Of a DNA stretch of 30,906 nt, positions 14,789-22,554 are shown piece after piece. How positions within the stretch are numbered: position 1 is the stretch's first letter; each line of letters begins with the position of its first letter. The notes beneath the pieces were generated by a model that saw only the letters and a program-made list of their open reading frames with translations, did no database searches and was not told where the DNA came from. A program made the position numbers and the translations under genes. Source of the stretch: a virus; the IMG/VR virus record IMGVR_UViG_3300023116_000212, positions 1 through 30,906 of that record; one strand, given 5' to 3'.

Positions 14789-16372
14789 TTATGCAGCAAT
14801 ATTACTCCACGTGTTTGTAGAGGTTGTGTTAACAGGTTGCCATAGTTTAACATTGTCAAGTGAAATTATAGCAGAAAAACCTAAAATTGAAAGTATTTGT
14901 TGTGTACTTGGTGTAACATTTCCAAGTGTAGAAGTTGCTTCTAAACCTGTTATTACAACTCCTATTCCTTCTCCAACTACTACTGAATTTAGCGTTGTAG
15001 TGGCTTCTAAACCAGTTGGTGATAGTATTTGTTCACTAGTTATAGCAACACTAGCTAAACTTCCTGTTAATTCTTCGCCGGTTATTTCAATAAATGTAGC
15101 TAATCCTACATTAACGTTTCCTAAAGCTGTAGGTGCTTCAAAGCCTGTTTCAGCGTTTTCCGTAGCTGCATGAACTGAAAATAAACCTGAATCATTAGTA
15201 ATTGTAGTAGAACCGTTAGTTCCGTCAAAGTGAAGTAACGCTAAAGTGTATTGATCTACTCCAAAAGGTCCTGTAGGAGCAGTGAAACTCGCTGTATATC
15301 GAGCAACGTCAGATGCTCTAAATTCATCTATATAGCCAGCAAAAGGAGTACTACCATTTACTAGAGCACCGATACTATAAGATCTATTAGAATAACTTTC
15401 GTCATTAATAGTGCCCGAACCTTTTAAAGTTCCGTCTGTGAATATTTTAGCTTCAAGTCCATGTCGAACATATGCAACATGATGCCATGTATCATTACTT
15501 AAATCAGCATTGAACGGTGATGTAATAATGCCTCCGTCTTTTATTATAACCCATTTATTATTATTTAAATAAAAAGAAACTCCGTCTGTAGCCCCACCAT
15601 TATCCCATAGATATCCTATTTCTGTAGTTATCGCAGATCCACGAATCCACATTTCTACAGTGAAGTCTGTATTTCCTAAAGTTGAAGTTCCTGATGTTAC
15701 ATAATCACCTGTTCCGTCAAGTAATAAAGATGACCCTCCGAATTTACTTTGAGCTGTAGATATTTGAGCATCGCCTTGAGCTGTAAATGTAAGACCGCTT
15801 GTAGCGTATGTAGTTGTAGCTTGAAGTCCTGTTACAGATATTATCTGTTCACTTCCGATAGATACACTATTAAGTGTTAAATCAGCTTGCTGTCCTTCTT
15901 CAATTACAACAGCTCCACCTACGACAGTTTCATCTGAAAGAATACTTTCAGCTTCAAGACCAGTGACAGAGAATATAACTCCGACACCTTCAATAATTCC
16001 ACCTACGGGTTCTCCCCAACCGCCAGAGCCCCATTCATTGTAGCCCCAACCAAATCTCCAATTTATATCGCCAGTAGCAGATACACCAGTGACTTGAACT
16101 TCTCTTCCTTCACCAGCAATTACACTTCCTAAAGTAGAAGTAATTCCAAAACCAGTAACAGCTAAATTTTGACCAGCACCCGGTGTTACATTTCCAAGTG
16201 TAGAAGTTCCATTTACGCCAGTTGTTGAAGTGACAGCACTACCCTTGACAACTTCATCTCCTAATGAAGCGTTAAGGGATAGCCCTGTGATAACGGCGGC
16301 AGCATCGTTAGATGTTCCCCACGCACCGTCACCCCAGGCTTCTCTACTCCAACCAACCTGGGCTGTTGACAT
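14789..16372 (-). CDS. LamG-domain tail/adhesin protein with tandem repeats
   Basis: A 527-residue virion protein. About 22-residue repeats of the form VTGLEATSTLGNVTPGxGQ occur at roughly 28-96, 126-180 and 398-505. Between them lies a concanavalin/LamG-like sandwich at about 187-375 (FGGSSLLLDGTGDYV, DFTVEMWIR, WHHVAYVRHG, FAGYIDEFRASDVARYT, LLHFDG), a domain that commonly binds sugars. The N-terminus has WGDGAWGT, and WGYNEWGSGGWG recurs at about 100-110. The repeats probably form a beta stalk and the LamG domain probably acts as the receptor-binding head, an inference from domain type. It overlaps the upstream gene by one base and is followed nine bases later by the glycine-rich fibre. 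Confidence 0.82.
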   Translation of the reverse strand: MSTAQVGWSREAWGDGAWGTSNDAAAVITGLSLNASLGDEVVKGSAVTSTTGVNGTSTLGNVTPGAGQNLAVTGFGITSTLGSVIAGEGREVQVTGVSATGDINWRFGWGYNEWGSGGWGEPVGGIIEGVGVIFSVTGLEAESILSDETVVGGAVVIEEGQQADLTLNSVSIGSEQIISVTGLQATTTYATSGLTFTAQGDAQISTAQSKFGGSSLLLDGTGDYVTSGTSTLGNTDFTVEMWIRGSAITTEIGYLWDNGGATDGVSFYLNNNKWVIIKDGGIITSPFNADLSNDTWHHVAYVRHGLEAKIFTDGTLKGSGTINDESYSNRSYSIGALVNGSTPFAGYIDEFRASDVARYTASFTAPTGPFGVDQYTLALLHFDGTNGSTTITNDSGLFSVHAATENAETGFEAPTALGNVNVGLATFIEITGEELTGSLASVAITSEQILSPTGLEATTTLNSVVVGEGIGVVITGLEATSTLGNVTPSTQQILSILGFSAIISLDNVKLWQPVNTTSTNTWSNIAA

Positions 16373-16791
16373 TAACTAATTCTAATTAATGCGTTATTAG
16401 CGTCTGCTGTTGGGAATTGTATTTCAAACGTACCGTTTGTAGATGATTTATCGCCACCAAAATCTAAAACACAAATTGCTGAATTTGAATTTGAGTTATT
16501 GTAGATTAATGCAGCTTGAGCTGTAATTGTTGAATTTGCGAATGCTACGTTATCACAATCGAAAATCGCAACGTTACCATCTGTTGTAACTGCTACGTTT
16601 GCTAATGTTGCTCCACCTGCTGAGTAACCTGTACCAGAAACTTCTTGAGAAGTGGTATAAGCTGTTGTGTTCTCATTTAGTGTAGCCGCATTGGTGTAGA
16701 GAGCTAACTTTAATGTGTTAGCTTCTAAGTTTGCTCCAGGTGACATTAAATCTTCTTTAAACGCCACGCAGAGTGCTTGTGTTATTGCCAT
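16372..16791 (-). CDS. Conserved small virion protein
   Basis: A 139-residue beta-rich protein starting MAITQALCVAFKEDL, with LKLALYTNAATLNENTTAY, EVSGTGYSAGGA, QAALIYNNSNSN and EIQFPTADANNALIRI. I recognise this pattern from many marine and enterobacterial phage genomes, where it lies near adaptor and fibre genes; its exact role is unknown. A strong AAGGAGGT site seven bases before the ATG suggests abundant synthesis. It could be a decoration, collar or fibre-base subunit. Confidence 0.75.
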   Translation of the reverse strand: MAITQALCVAFKEDLMSPGANLEANTLKLALYTNAATLNENTTAYTTSQEVSGTGYSAGGATLANVAVTTDGNVAIFDCDNVAFANSTITAQAALIYNNSNSNSAICVLDFGGDKSSTNGTFEIQFPTADANNALIRIS

Positions 16792-16803
16792 AGTTCTACC
16801 TCC

Positions 16804-17457
16804 TTATTGGCTACCCGTTAGGGTGTCCGTGCCAGCTACGCTAGCAGGGAATTTGTAATCAGTTCGTCTGCGCCTTCTTGATTGATTATTAAGACCCGCA
16901 ACGATCTCCTGATATCTCTTATCATACAACGGATAATCTACTTCATTTTTCGTAAAGATAGATGCTTCAGCTAAACAACCGTAAAGTAAAGCATCATCAG
17001 CATAAGTAGTTAACCAATTAGTTGTATTTGTATTTGAAAGATTTTGAATACGTGCAATATATTGCATTTCTACTGTATAAGATTGATCTGGTGTAGGCGC
17101 TAAAATACTAGTTTCATCATCAAAATTAGCAAAGTATTTTGGAAGTCCAGTTTGAGTTCCGTCTGGCCAGTATTCAGCGATAAATTCATCTGTTTTCATT
17201 TCTAGAAATATTTTATTATTTCCGTTAAACACGGCTAAATTCTTTATAATTAATAAATCACCTGGATTATTCATAAATTTATTATTTGAATCTAAGGTAG
17301 TAGTAACGTTAAAAGTAAACGCTTCAGGATCTATTTCTCTTAATAATCGTTGTTCTGTATTATTAATAAACGTATCTAACTGATTAGTGAAATCAGTTCC
17401 TGTATTTTGCATCCAAGTTTGGATATCTGTTCTTAGATCTGAATAAGTTGTTGCCAT
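16804..17457 (-). CDS. Head-tail adaptor-like protein (SU10/P22 gp4 type), second copy
   Basis: A 217-residue protein with an N-terminal helical pair (TYSDLRTDIQTWM, FTNQLDTFINNTEQRLLREI), a central beta insertion (about 50-140) and a C-terminal helix pair (YADDALLYGCLAEASIFTKN, YDKRYQEIVAGLN). The tail is basic and rich in arginine (SRRRRR). This is the layout of podovirus adaptor proteins, which bind the portal and extend the DNA channel. It resembles the gene at 18590-19273 in layout, so two adaptor rings or an adaptor and a nozzle-side paralogue are likely. Which one touches the portal cannot be told from sequence. The ATG overlaps the glycosyltransferase stop by one base. Confidence 0.7.
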   Translation of the reverse strand: MATTYSDLRTDIQTWMQNTGTDFTNQLDTFINNTEQRLLREIDPEAFTFNVTTTLDSNNKFMNNPGDLLIIKNLAVFNGNNKIFLEMKTDEFIAEYWPDGTQTGLPKYFANFDDETSILAPTPDQSYTVEMQYIARIQNLSNTNTTNWLTTYADDALLYGCLAEASIFTKNEVDYPLYDKRYQEIVAGLNNQSRRRRRTDYKFPASVAGTDTLTGSQ

Positions 17458-18248
17458 TATGTTGCTATACTATCTTTTTTTGCAAATTTATGCGATACAT
17501 TTCCTCTAAATCCATAAGTTCCGAAATGAGTTAAAGGACTGGCTATTTCAGCGTATATTTTTCCACCTATTTGTTGCCATCTACGGCAGAATGTATAATC
17601 TTCACTTAAATATCTATTGCTATCTGGATCAATAATACAATCGAAAAAGGAATAACACCAATCGCTAGAGTATCGTTGATTATTAATAATCTGATCTGAA
17701 GTGTATTTTAAATCAGGGAAAGCTTCTCTCATTTTTACAAATACTTCTTTTTTAATTAACATAAAACCTGTAGCTGCATCTAGTACTTCTACAAATCCAT
17801 TTTCTACTTTAATATTCATAGGATCCGCAAAGTTCATATTATAACCTAATAACTTCTGTTCTAATCCCTCCGTATCTCCTTGTTTTAGATAATATTCAAG
17901 ATTCTGCCATTCAATCGCTTTTCTAGGATAGATAGCAGTAACGATATCTTTATCATACTCTATTAGTTTAGTAACTAATTGAGGCTGAAAAGCTATATCT
18001 GAATCTATAAATAATAAATGAGTACAGTGTTCTGTATCCATAAACTGAGAAACAATAGTATTACGTGCTCTTGTAATTAAGCTTTCATTTCCCATAGTAT
18101 TTAAATGAATCTTATAACCTTTCTCTCTTGCTTCTTGTAATAATTTAACTACACTATGAAAGTATGCTTCATGCATAAGTCCACCGTAACATGGTGTTCC
18201 GATCATAACGTATGTTTCGTTTAAATTAACTGATGACGATTGAGACAT
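17457..18248 (-). CDS. GT-A fold glycosyltransferase
   Basis: A 263-residue family-2-like glycosyltransferase that would use a nucleotide sugar to glycosylate an unknown acceptor. The opening strand is YVMIGTPCYGG; the metal-binding DxD is D82-S-D84 in THLLFIDSDIAF. AATGFMLIKKEVF (about 158-170) is the usual acceptor-side strand and helix. S-E216-D217 in YLSEDYTFCRRW supplies the likely base region, and H241 in LTHFGTYGF is a likely third metal ligand. All GT-A landmarks are present, so it looks active. No signal peptide or membrane segment is seen, so it acts in the cytoplasm. It sits between connector genes, with 23 bases of overlap upstream, pointing to a virion-protein acceptor or to a moron that modifies host glycans. 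Confidence 0.85.
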   Translation of the reverse strand: MSQSSSVNLNETYVMIGTPCYGGLMHEAYFHSVVKLLQEAREKGYKIHLNTMGNESLITRARNTIVSQFMDTEHCTHLLFIDSDIAFQPQLVTKLIEYDKDIVTAIYPRKAIEWQNLEYYLKQGDTEGLEQKLLGYNMNFADPMNIKVENGFVEVLDAATGFMLIKKEVFVKMREAFPDLKYTSDQIINNQRYSSDWCYSFFDCIIDPDSNRYLSEDYTFCRRWQQIGGKIYAEIASPLTHFGTYGFRGNVSHKFAKKDSIAT

Positions 18249-18600
18249 TTCCTAACTCCAATCCTATTTGGTTTCCCGTAGCTACGCCTACTTCTTGTCC
18301 TGTGTCTCCAAAGGTACCGGGAAAGATTACTGATAATTGATCAGGTACGCCTCCTGTAGCTGAAAGAGGAGCCTGAGGTCTGGCATTTTTTAGTGCTTCT
18401 GGATCACTGAAAACTATTGGGTCTAATTGTGGTTGTTTAGGTTCGTATTCGCTAGTATGAACTAATAGTCCGTTCCATTCACGAACCATTTCTAAATAAG
18501 GATATTCTAATCCTGAACGATCTGAAATTGCTCTAGCATATTTTCCTCTAGCAAATGGAAAGGAAGGTGCTTTAGTCGGTCCACGTTTGTTAAAAGCCAC
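18226..18600 (-). CDS. Hypothetical connector-region protein
   Basis: A 124-residue protein starting with GTG (MAFNKRGPTKAPSFPFARGK). It has a basic N-terminus, a WNGLLVHTSEYEPKQPQLDP motif in the middle (about 43-62) and a beta-rich C-terminus. It lies between the two adaptor-like genes and overlaps both neighbours (11 and 23 bases), so it is probably co-produced with them. W-x-G-L-x-V followed by a Pro-rich segment recalls small phage neck proteins, but I cannot assign a family. Confidence 0.65.
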   Translation of the reverse strand: MAFNKRGPTKAPSFPFARGKYARAISDRSGLEYPYLEMVREWNGLLVHTSEYEPKQPQLDPIVFSDPEALKNARPQAPLSATGGVPDQLSVIFPGTFGDTGQEVGVATGNQIGLELGNVSIVIS

Positions 18601-19273
18601 TGCGATAACCTGGTACTATTCTAAATGTTTCATTTAAATCTGCATCTTTCGCTCTCGTAAATGCAGTTTCATATTCAGCTTTTAAATATGACAACTTATT
18701 CAAATCTACTCCTGCTCTTTTCATTCCCATATAATAAGCTAAACCGGCTACCATACATTCATAAAATCTAAAAGGAATATCAATATCTTGTTCATTACCA
18801 CTAGCACTAAGAGCAGTAATATCTTCTATTTTTCTTATTCTCCAATAAGTAATAACATCAGTTGAATTATCTGGTGCTGGATAGATATATAATTCTGGTG
18901 TTCTATCTTTTTGTAAATAAAATTGAGTTGCTCTCCCTGTCGTTAATTTATTAGGATAAGCATTATAGTCAGTTAGACTAATACGTTCTACGTTATAGTC
19001 AGTAGTATCTCTCGTTACATACATATCTACGATATCTACAGTATCATAATCGAGAGTATAGTTAGGTGTATCTTCAGTTACTGTTACAGTTTTCTTTTCA
19101 AGAGTCCACTGATTAACACCACGATTAGCCCAATCGGCGAACATAACATTAAGACTACGTTTCGCTGAACGTATATCATAACCTAAAATCGGTTCTCCAC
19201 CGATACGATCCATAGCTTCTTGAATCGCATCGTTAACCGTTAAGTTAAAAGTTGCTGTTCCTGATGTAGCCAT
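18590..19273 (-). CDS. Head-tail adaptor-like protein (P22 gp4 / SU10 type)
   Basis: A 227-residue protein with LTVNDAIQEAMDRIGGEPIL near the N-terminus, then helix RSAKRSLNVMFADWANRGVN-QW, a beta insertion with RATQFYLQKDRTPELYIYPA and ITYWRIRKIED, and a C-terminal helical region (IPFRFYECMVAGLAYYMGMK, LSYLKAEYETAFTRAKD). The order and the FYECMVAGLAYY helix are what I associate with the tail accessory or adaptor family that forms a ring under the portal. A second protein of similar layout is at 16804-17457. The ATG overlaps the stop of the small gene upstream by one base. Confidence 0.78.
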   Translation of the reverse strand: MATSGTATFNLTVNDAIQEAMDRIGGEPILGYDIRSAKRSLNVMFADWANRGVNQWTLEKKTVTVTEDTPNYTLDYDTVDIVDMYVTRDTTDYNVERISLTDYNAYPNKLTTGRATQFYLQKDRTPELYIYPAPDNSTDVITYWRIRKIEDITALSASGNEQDIDIPFRFYECMVAGLAYYMGMKRAGVDLNKLSYLKAEYETAFTRAKDADLNETFRIVPGYRSGF

Positions 19274-19557
19274 TATGCAAAAAATACTGTAACTGCCGCA
19301 ACGTTTGTTAAATTAGCAACTAAGTTAGTAGAACATTTTAATCCTTCAGATGGTAATGAAATCTGAACTGGACCTGATGCTGCACTAGCTGCAGTTGTTA
19401 ATGAGAACAAACTAGAACTACCATCTTTAAAAGCAATAGTGCCTGCATTTGCAGTAGGAGTTACGATAAATCCTTTTAGTCTTGTAGGACCTGCAAATAA
19501 AGTTACATCACTTCCTGTTGTAGTAGTGCTATTAGCGAAAATATCTGAACTAGACAT
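19273..19557 (-). CDS. Small beta-rich structural protein
   Basis: A 94-residue Ser/Thr/Ala-rich protein with alternating hydrophobics (RLKGFIVTPTANAGTIAFKD, FSLTTAASAASGP, VAAVTVFFA), consistent with a small beta-sandwich that decorates the head or neck. The start is the ATG at 19557, because AGGAGG lies five to six bases before it; a GTG two codons upstream overlaps that site and is less likely. No family is recognised. Confidence 0.65.
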   Translation of the reverse strand: MSSSDIFANSTTTTGSDVTLFAGPTRLKGFIVTPTANAGTIAFKDGSSSLFSLTTAASAASGPVQISLPSEGLKCSTNLVANLTNVAAVTVFFA

Positions 19558-19990
19558 TGACACCTCCTCTTAAAAGTTTTTGTAAAGCTGTAAGTTGTGC
19601 GTTTAAATTTTGTAGTGCACCTCTTTGAGTTGTTTGTAAATCTGCAAATAAAGGACTTGCAGGTGGAGTTACACTAGACATTGGTCCATAAGGAGACATT
19701 GAACTAGGAGTACCCATAAGATTTTGTCCTTTATAAACCGGAGTAGTTGTCTTTCCACCAGTCATCTTGCTATAAGCTTCTAGACTATCTTTTAATTTCT
19801 TTAAAGATTCTTGAGTTTCAATATCAGATTGAGGTTCTTCTTTATCGGAAACGACAATCTCTTCTTCTTCTTCGCCATCTTTTCCTAACATCGCTTCAGC
19901 TACAGATTCTAGTTTTTTAGTAAAATCGTCTAAACGATCTTCTATATCTTCTAGTTTTGTCTTTTCGAAATAATCTGAAACTACGCTCAT
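19550..19990 (-). CDS. Coiled-coil protein after the capsid terminator
   Basis: A 146-residue protein. An N-terminal coiled coil (residues 5-35, DYFEKTKLEDIEDRLDDFTK) leads to an acidic run (GKDGEEEEEIVVSD), a second helix, a Pro/Ser-rich linker with repeated Met-Ser-Pro, and a C-terminal helix (LQNLNAQLTALQKLLRGGVN). It may be a small assembly or linker protein. I chose the ATG at 19990 over an in-frame TTG at 20008, because the TTG would lie upstream of the TATAGT box at 19998-20003. Neither start has a clear ribosome binding site. Confidence 0.6.
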   Translation of the reverse strand: MSVVSDYFEKTKLEDIEDRLDDFTKKLESVAEAMLGKDGEEEEEIVVSDKEEPQSDIETQESLKKLKDSLEAYSKMTGGKTTTPVYKGQNLMGTPSSMSPYGPMSSVTPPASPLFADLQTTQRGALQNLNAQLTALQKLLRGGVNV

Positions 19991-19997
19991 AAGTGCA

Positions 19998-20003
19998 ACT
20001 ATA
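19998..20003 (-). promoter_or_regulatory. TATAGT -10-like box after the terminator
   Basis: Minus-strand TATAGT lies seven bases before the ATG at 19990, directly after the intrinsic terminator. A TTCAAA (four of six to the -35 consensus) lies 16 bases upstream, inside the terminator stem. The same hexamer stands six to seven bases before two other starts in the window (9691 and 29018), which argues against pure chance. Confidence 0.4.
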
Positions 20004-20011
20004 TACAATAA

Positions 20012-20034
20012 ATAGGGCCTTTGAAAGGCCCTAT
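20012..20034 (-). terminator. Intrinsic terminator after the capsid genes
   Basis: Five bases after the stop of the surface protein gene the minus strand reads ATAGGGCCT, loop TTCAA, AGGCCCTAT, then TTTATTGTA. The nine-pair GC-cored stem can extend to eleven pairs. The U-tract is interrupted, so partial read-through is likely. This would raise capsid mRNA relative to tail mRNA. Confidence 0.75.
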
Positions 20035-20039
20035 ATTAA

Positions 20040-20516
20040 TTAAGCAGGGACATCGCCAGCGTCTGCAATTGAGTTGTTCTGTAAGTATGTTACAGTAACT
20101 GTTGCTGCACCGTTAGCGCCATCTCCGTCTGTACCTGTAAAATCAGCTAAAACTTGAATATCTGTAGTACCGATATCTGTAGCTTCAGTGTCTAAAGTAC
20201 CTCTAGTAGTACCTGTTGCTTTCACATTCGCAGTTGCGATAAAAGCATCTCCGTCATCAGTTGTACCAACTGAAACAGTAGCTGCATTAGTATCATCATT
20301 TGCTGTAGTTACATTTAATACAACATCGATAATTTGTGAATTAGCAGGAATAGTACCACATACTTGATTTAAGTGAGATTCACCTGTAATGTCAATCTTA
20401 GCAGATTGAGCCATAACAACTTGACCTACGTTCTTAACATCACTGCCAAGAGTAGTTCCTGTTGTGTCTTTAATTGTACCAGCTTTAATAGGGCCGGAAA
20501 ATGTAGTTGTTCCCAT
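20040..20516 (-). CDS. Capsid-associated surface (decoration-type) protein
   Basis: A 158-residue Thr/Ala/Asp-rich, beta-type protein starting MGTTTFSGPIKAGTIKDTTG and continuing VGQVVMAQSAKI. The middle (about 50-130) alternates hydrophobic and polar residues as in a beta-sandwich. I recall this N-terminal phrase from proteins encoded next to the major capsid gene in marine podoviruses, where a surface or head-fibre role is supposed but not proven. The very good AAGGAGGT site six to seven bases before the ATG and the terminator right after the stop indicate a highly expressed capsid transcript. Confidence 0.7.
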   Translation of the reverse strand: MGTTTFSGPIKAGTIKDTTGTTLGSDVKNVGQVVMAQSAKIDITGESHLNQVCGTIPANSQIIDVVLNVTTANDDTNAATVSVGTTDDGDAFIATANVKATGTTRGTLDTEATDIGTTDIQVLADFTGTDGDGANGAATVTVTYLQNNSIADAGDVPA

Positions 20517-20552
20517 AGTCTACCTCCTTGTAGTCGTTTTATGTCTTGGGAA

Positions 20553-20576
20553 AGAGAGGGCGATAACACCCTCTCT
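20553..20576. terminator. Hairpin between major capsid gene and next gene
   Basis: The 74-base gap 20517-20590 holds AGAGAGGG, an eight-base loop and CCCTCTCT, an eight-pair stem. Read on the plus strand the stem is followed by CAG and TTTTTT, the better terminator. On the minus strand, the direction of the genes, only UUU and then CCC follow. It may be a leaky terminator, an mRNA-stabilising 3' end for capsid mRNA, or a stop for antisense transcription. Confidence 0.55.
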
Positions 20577-20590
20577 CAGTTTTTTAATTA

Positions 20591-21499
20591 TTAGGCTGCG
20601 CCTGTAGTACCGAAGATACCTCTCCAATCGGTGAAACCGAATGAATATCTCTCAGATACTTTATAGCGTAAGTTCCCTGTCTCAAAATCACCTTCAACAG
20701 CTTTTTTAAGTGAGCGTCTTACGAAGTGCGTCATACCATCTGGCACGTCAGTCATCATAAAGAACGCATCCGGGTCAGTTAGACGCTGGTTAACTGCTAC
20801 GCCACCAGGGATCATACCCATAGATTTCATAGCGTTAATATCATTGTCAGCTGTACCTGGTCTTAGGTTACTGTTAACGATTCTTTCAGCAACGAACATT
20901 AACTCTGGTGGAACGATCAACTTCTGACCTGTTGCTGCAACCGGAATACCTCTATCGTCTGTCATTTCAGAAATCTGAATTAACATTGTCTCAAGAGATG
21001 TTTCGGATAAGTCAGCTGCAGTTCCTAGAATGTTGGATGCAGTTCCGCCACCGCCTAATGGGTGAGAAGCACTAAGCATAGCAACTCCGTCACCACCTGT
21101 TACTGTTGTAAAGCCATTGTTTAAGATATTAGCACCTTTGATTTCTTTTGTGTGCTGCATTGATCTAGCTAAAGCTCTAGCGTATTTTGCACCAAGAGAA
21201 CCGTAAAGACCATCTTCTTCAGCTTCCTCAGTAATTGAGAATGCTAATGCGATTGTCTCGTGGGTATATCTTGCTACAATACCTTCTCTTCCTGATTCGT
21301 AAGAGATGGCTGCGCCTTCTGCTTTAGTAGGAGCTGCACCAAAACCAATCATCTGTACATCTTCTTCAAAAGCTTTTTGTGATTGCTCAACGGAGAATAT
21401 TTCTCTCCACTGTTCTGGGTAACGGTCGTATTCCATACCAAAAATAGTGTTGAGACCTAAGTTAAGCTGTTTTGTAAATAAAGATCTATTTAATGCCAT
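20591..21499 (-). CDS. Major capsid protein
   Basis: A 302-residue coat protein, presumed HK97 fold. Landmarks: an N-terminal arm (MALNRSLFTKQLNLGLNTIF), EYDRYPEQWREIFSVEQSQK, AISYESGREGIVARYTHETI (extended loop region), a long helix EDGLYGSLGAKYARALARSM, SASHPLGGGGTASN, PVAATGQKLIVPPELMFVAE, and C-terminal LRYKVSERYSFGFTDWRGIF. The S-x-HPL-x-GG and the P-x-L-x-x-x-AE-x-I patterns are hallmarks of phage coat proteins. It lies after scaffold and decoration-type genes and before a terminator, as expected. The GC content is higher here than in the oxygenase cassette, as is usual for a highly expressed gene. Confidence 0.9.
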   Translation of the reverse strand: MALNRSLFTKQLNLGLNTIFGMEYDRYPEQWREIFSVEQSQKAFEEDVQMIGFGAAPTKAEGAAISYESGREGIVARYTHETIALAFSITEEAEEDGLYGSLGAKYARALARSMQHTKEIKGANILNNGFTTVTGGDGVAMLSASHPLGGGGTASNILGTAADLSETSLETMLIQISEMTDDRGIPVAATGQKLIVPPELMFVAERIVNSNLRPGTADNDINAMKSMGMIPGGVAVNQRLTDPDAFFMMTDVPDGMTHFVRRSLKKAVEGDFETGNLRYKVSERYSFGFTDWRGIFGTTGAA

Positions 21500-21505
21500 A
21501 ACTTA

Positions 21506-22075
21506 TTATACTCCTGCGCCTTGGGTTGCTAATCTATGCTGGTTGATTGTTACCTCAACTTTAGCATTTTCCCCAAAGTCATTATTTGGTTCATCTACTT
21601 TTCTTAGAACTCTAAGAACAAGAGAACCTGTTCCTAAAGTATCGTTGTCTAACTCATGTTGTGAGTAGCCATAAGTAGAATTACCTGCTGTTAGTAGAAC
21701 GTTTGCTGTTTCACCAATATTAGCTTGAGCAATAGAACCGTTACCGGCCTGTACTGTGTAAGTAATCATTGGATCATCATACACATAAGCTTTAATTGAT
21801 GTGTTAGCTTTTACAGTAGTGTTAGCAGTCCATCTTTTTAAGAACCTAACATCTCCTGTAGTTTCATCGACATATTCAACGCCGTAAAATACTCCAATCG
21901 CTTTATCTGAATTAGCGAAAGCATCTAAATATCCATCTGATCCGAGATCTACGATATCGCCAGAAAAGAAATTAGTTGCTTGGCCGTTTTCGATTAGGTA
22001 TTCATTAGCCCTGATTACGCCGCCGGTTAAGTGTCTTTTAGGCACAAAACCATTTGGTGTGTCTGCGTTAGCCAT
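21506..22075 (-). CDS. Probable capsid decoration / head protein
   Basis: A 189-residue beta-rich protein starting MANADTPNGFVPKRHLTGGV, followed by IRANEYLIENGQATNFFSGD, IVDLGSDGYL and IGVFYGVEYVDETTGDVRFL. This N-terminal pattern is common in proteins encoded directly before the coat gene in marine phages and I infer a decoration or capsid-stabilising subunit. An AAGGAGG site lies ten bases before the ATG. The stop is six bases from the coat protein start, so the two are co-translated. Confidence 0.7.
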   Translation of the reverse strand: MANADTPNGFVPKRHLTGGVIRANEYLIENGQATNFFSGDIVDLGSDGYLDAFANSDKAIGVFYGVEYVDETTGDVRFLKRWTANTTVKANTSIKAYVYDDPMITYTVQAGNGSIAQANIGETANVLLTAGNSTYGYSQHELDNDTLGTGSLVLRVLRKVDEPNNDFGENAKVEVTINQHRLATQGAGV

Positions 22076-22107
22076 TTTATATTTACCTCCTTAAAATTGC
22101 CATTGCC

Positions 22108-22539
22108 TTACTCACCACCTGTTGTCGTTTTAGATCTATGGTCTCGTTGAATAGGATTACCTGGTTGTTCTGCTCTATGTAAGTCGTTTTCGACTGATAG
22201 TTCCTGATTACGTGTTTTATTTGCATAATATTCATTACGCTGCATAATCATTTCCTCTGGCATTTCACAGAGAACCATTCCTTCAACGCCAATGTAACCG
22301 GCGAACTTACCATGCTCAACAGTAGCTACGGCGAAATCTTTAGACACTGTCTTTGGATCTCTTGGTTGCCAACCTTCTCGCATACGTTTCGCCCAATTAG
22401 TTGGGTTATCTTGACCTAAAATGCTAGTCGCTACCCAACGTTGCTTATATCCTGGCCTCGCTGGGGGCGCCTCTAACAATGATGGCGGTCTCCAAGCTTT
22501 TTTACGAGAAAGCTCATCTCGTGTTTCTTTAGTTGTCAT
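22108..22539 (-). CDS. Conserved head-region hypothetical protein
   Basis: A 143-residue basic protein with the phrase WRPPSLLEAPPARPGYKQRW, then VATSILGQDNPTNWAKRMRE-GWQPRD (about 17-62), and a Gly/Val segment (HGKFAGYIGVEGMVLCEMPE). It ends in a helical QRNEYYANKTRNQE region and a polar tail. I associate this sequence with capsid clusters of marine podoviruses, but its function is unknown. Its place between scaffold and decoration genes suggests a head assembly role. Confidence 0.65.
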   Translation of the reverse strand: MTTKETRDELSRKKAWRPPSLLEAPPARPGYKQRWVATSILGQDNPTNWAKRMREGWQPRDPKTVSKDFAVATVEHGKFAGYIGVEGMVLCEMPEEMIMQRNEYYANKTRNQELSVENDLHRAEQPGNPIQRDHRSKTTTGGE

Positions 22540-22554
22540 TATCAGGCTCCTTTT

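Noticed and set aside
14724-15173. Plus-strand frame of 149 codons across the fibre genes
   Set aside because: It mirrors the repetitive Ala/Thr/Val codons of the LamG protein; the periodic appearance comes from the repeats on the other strand.
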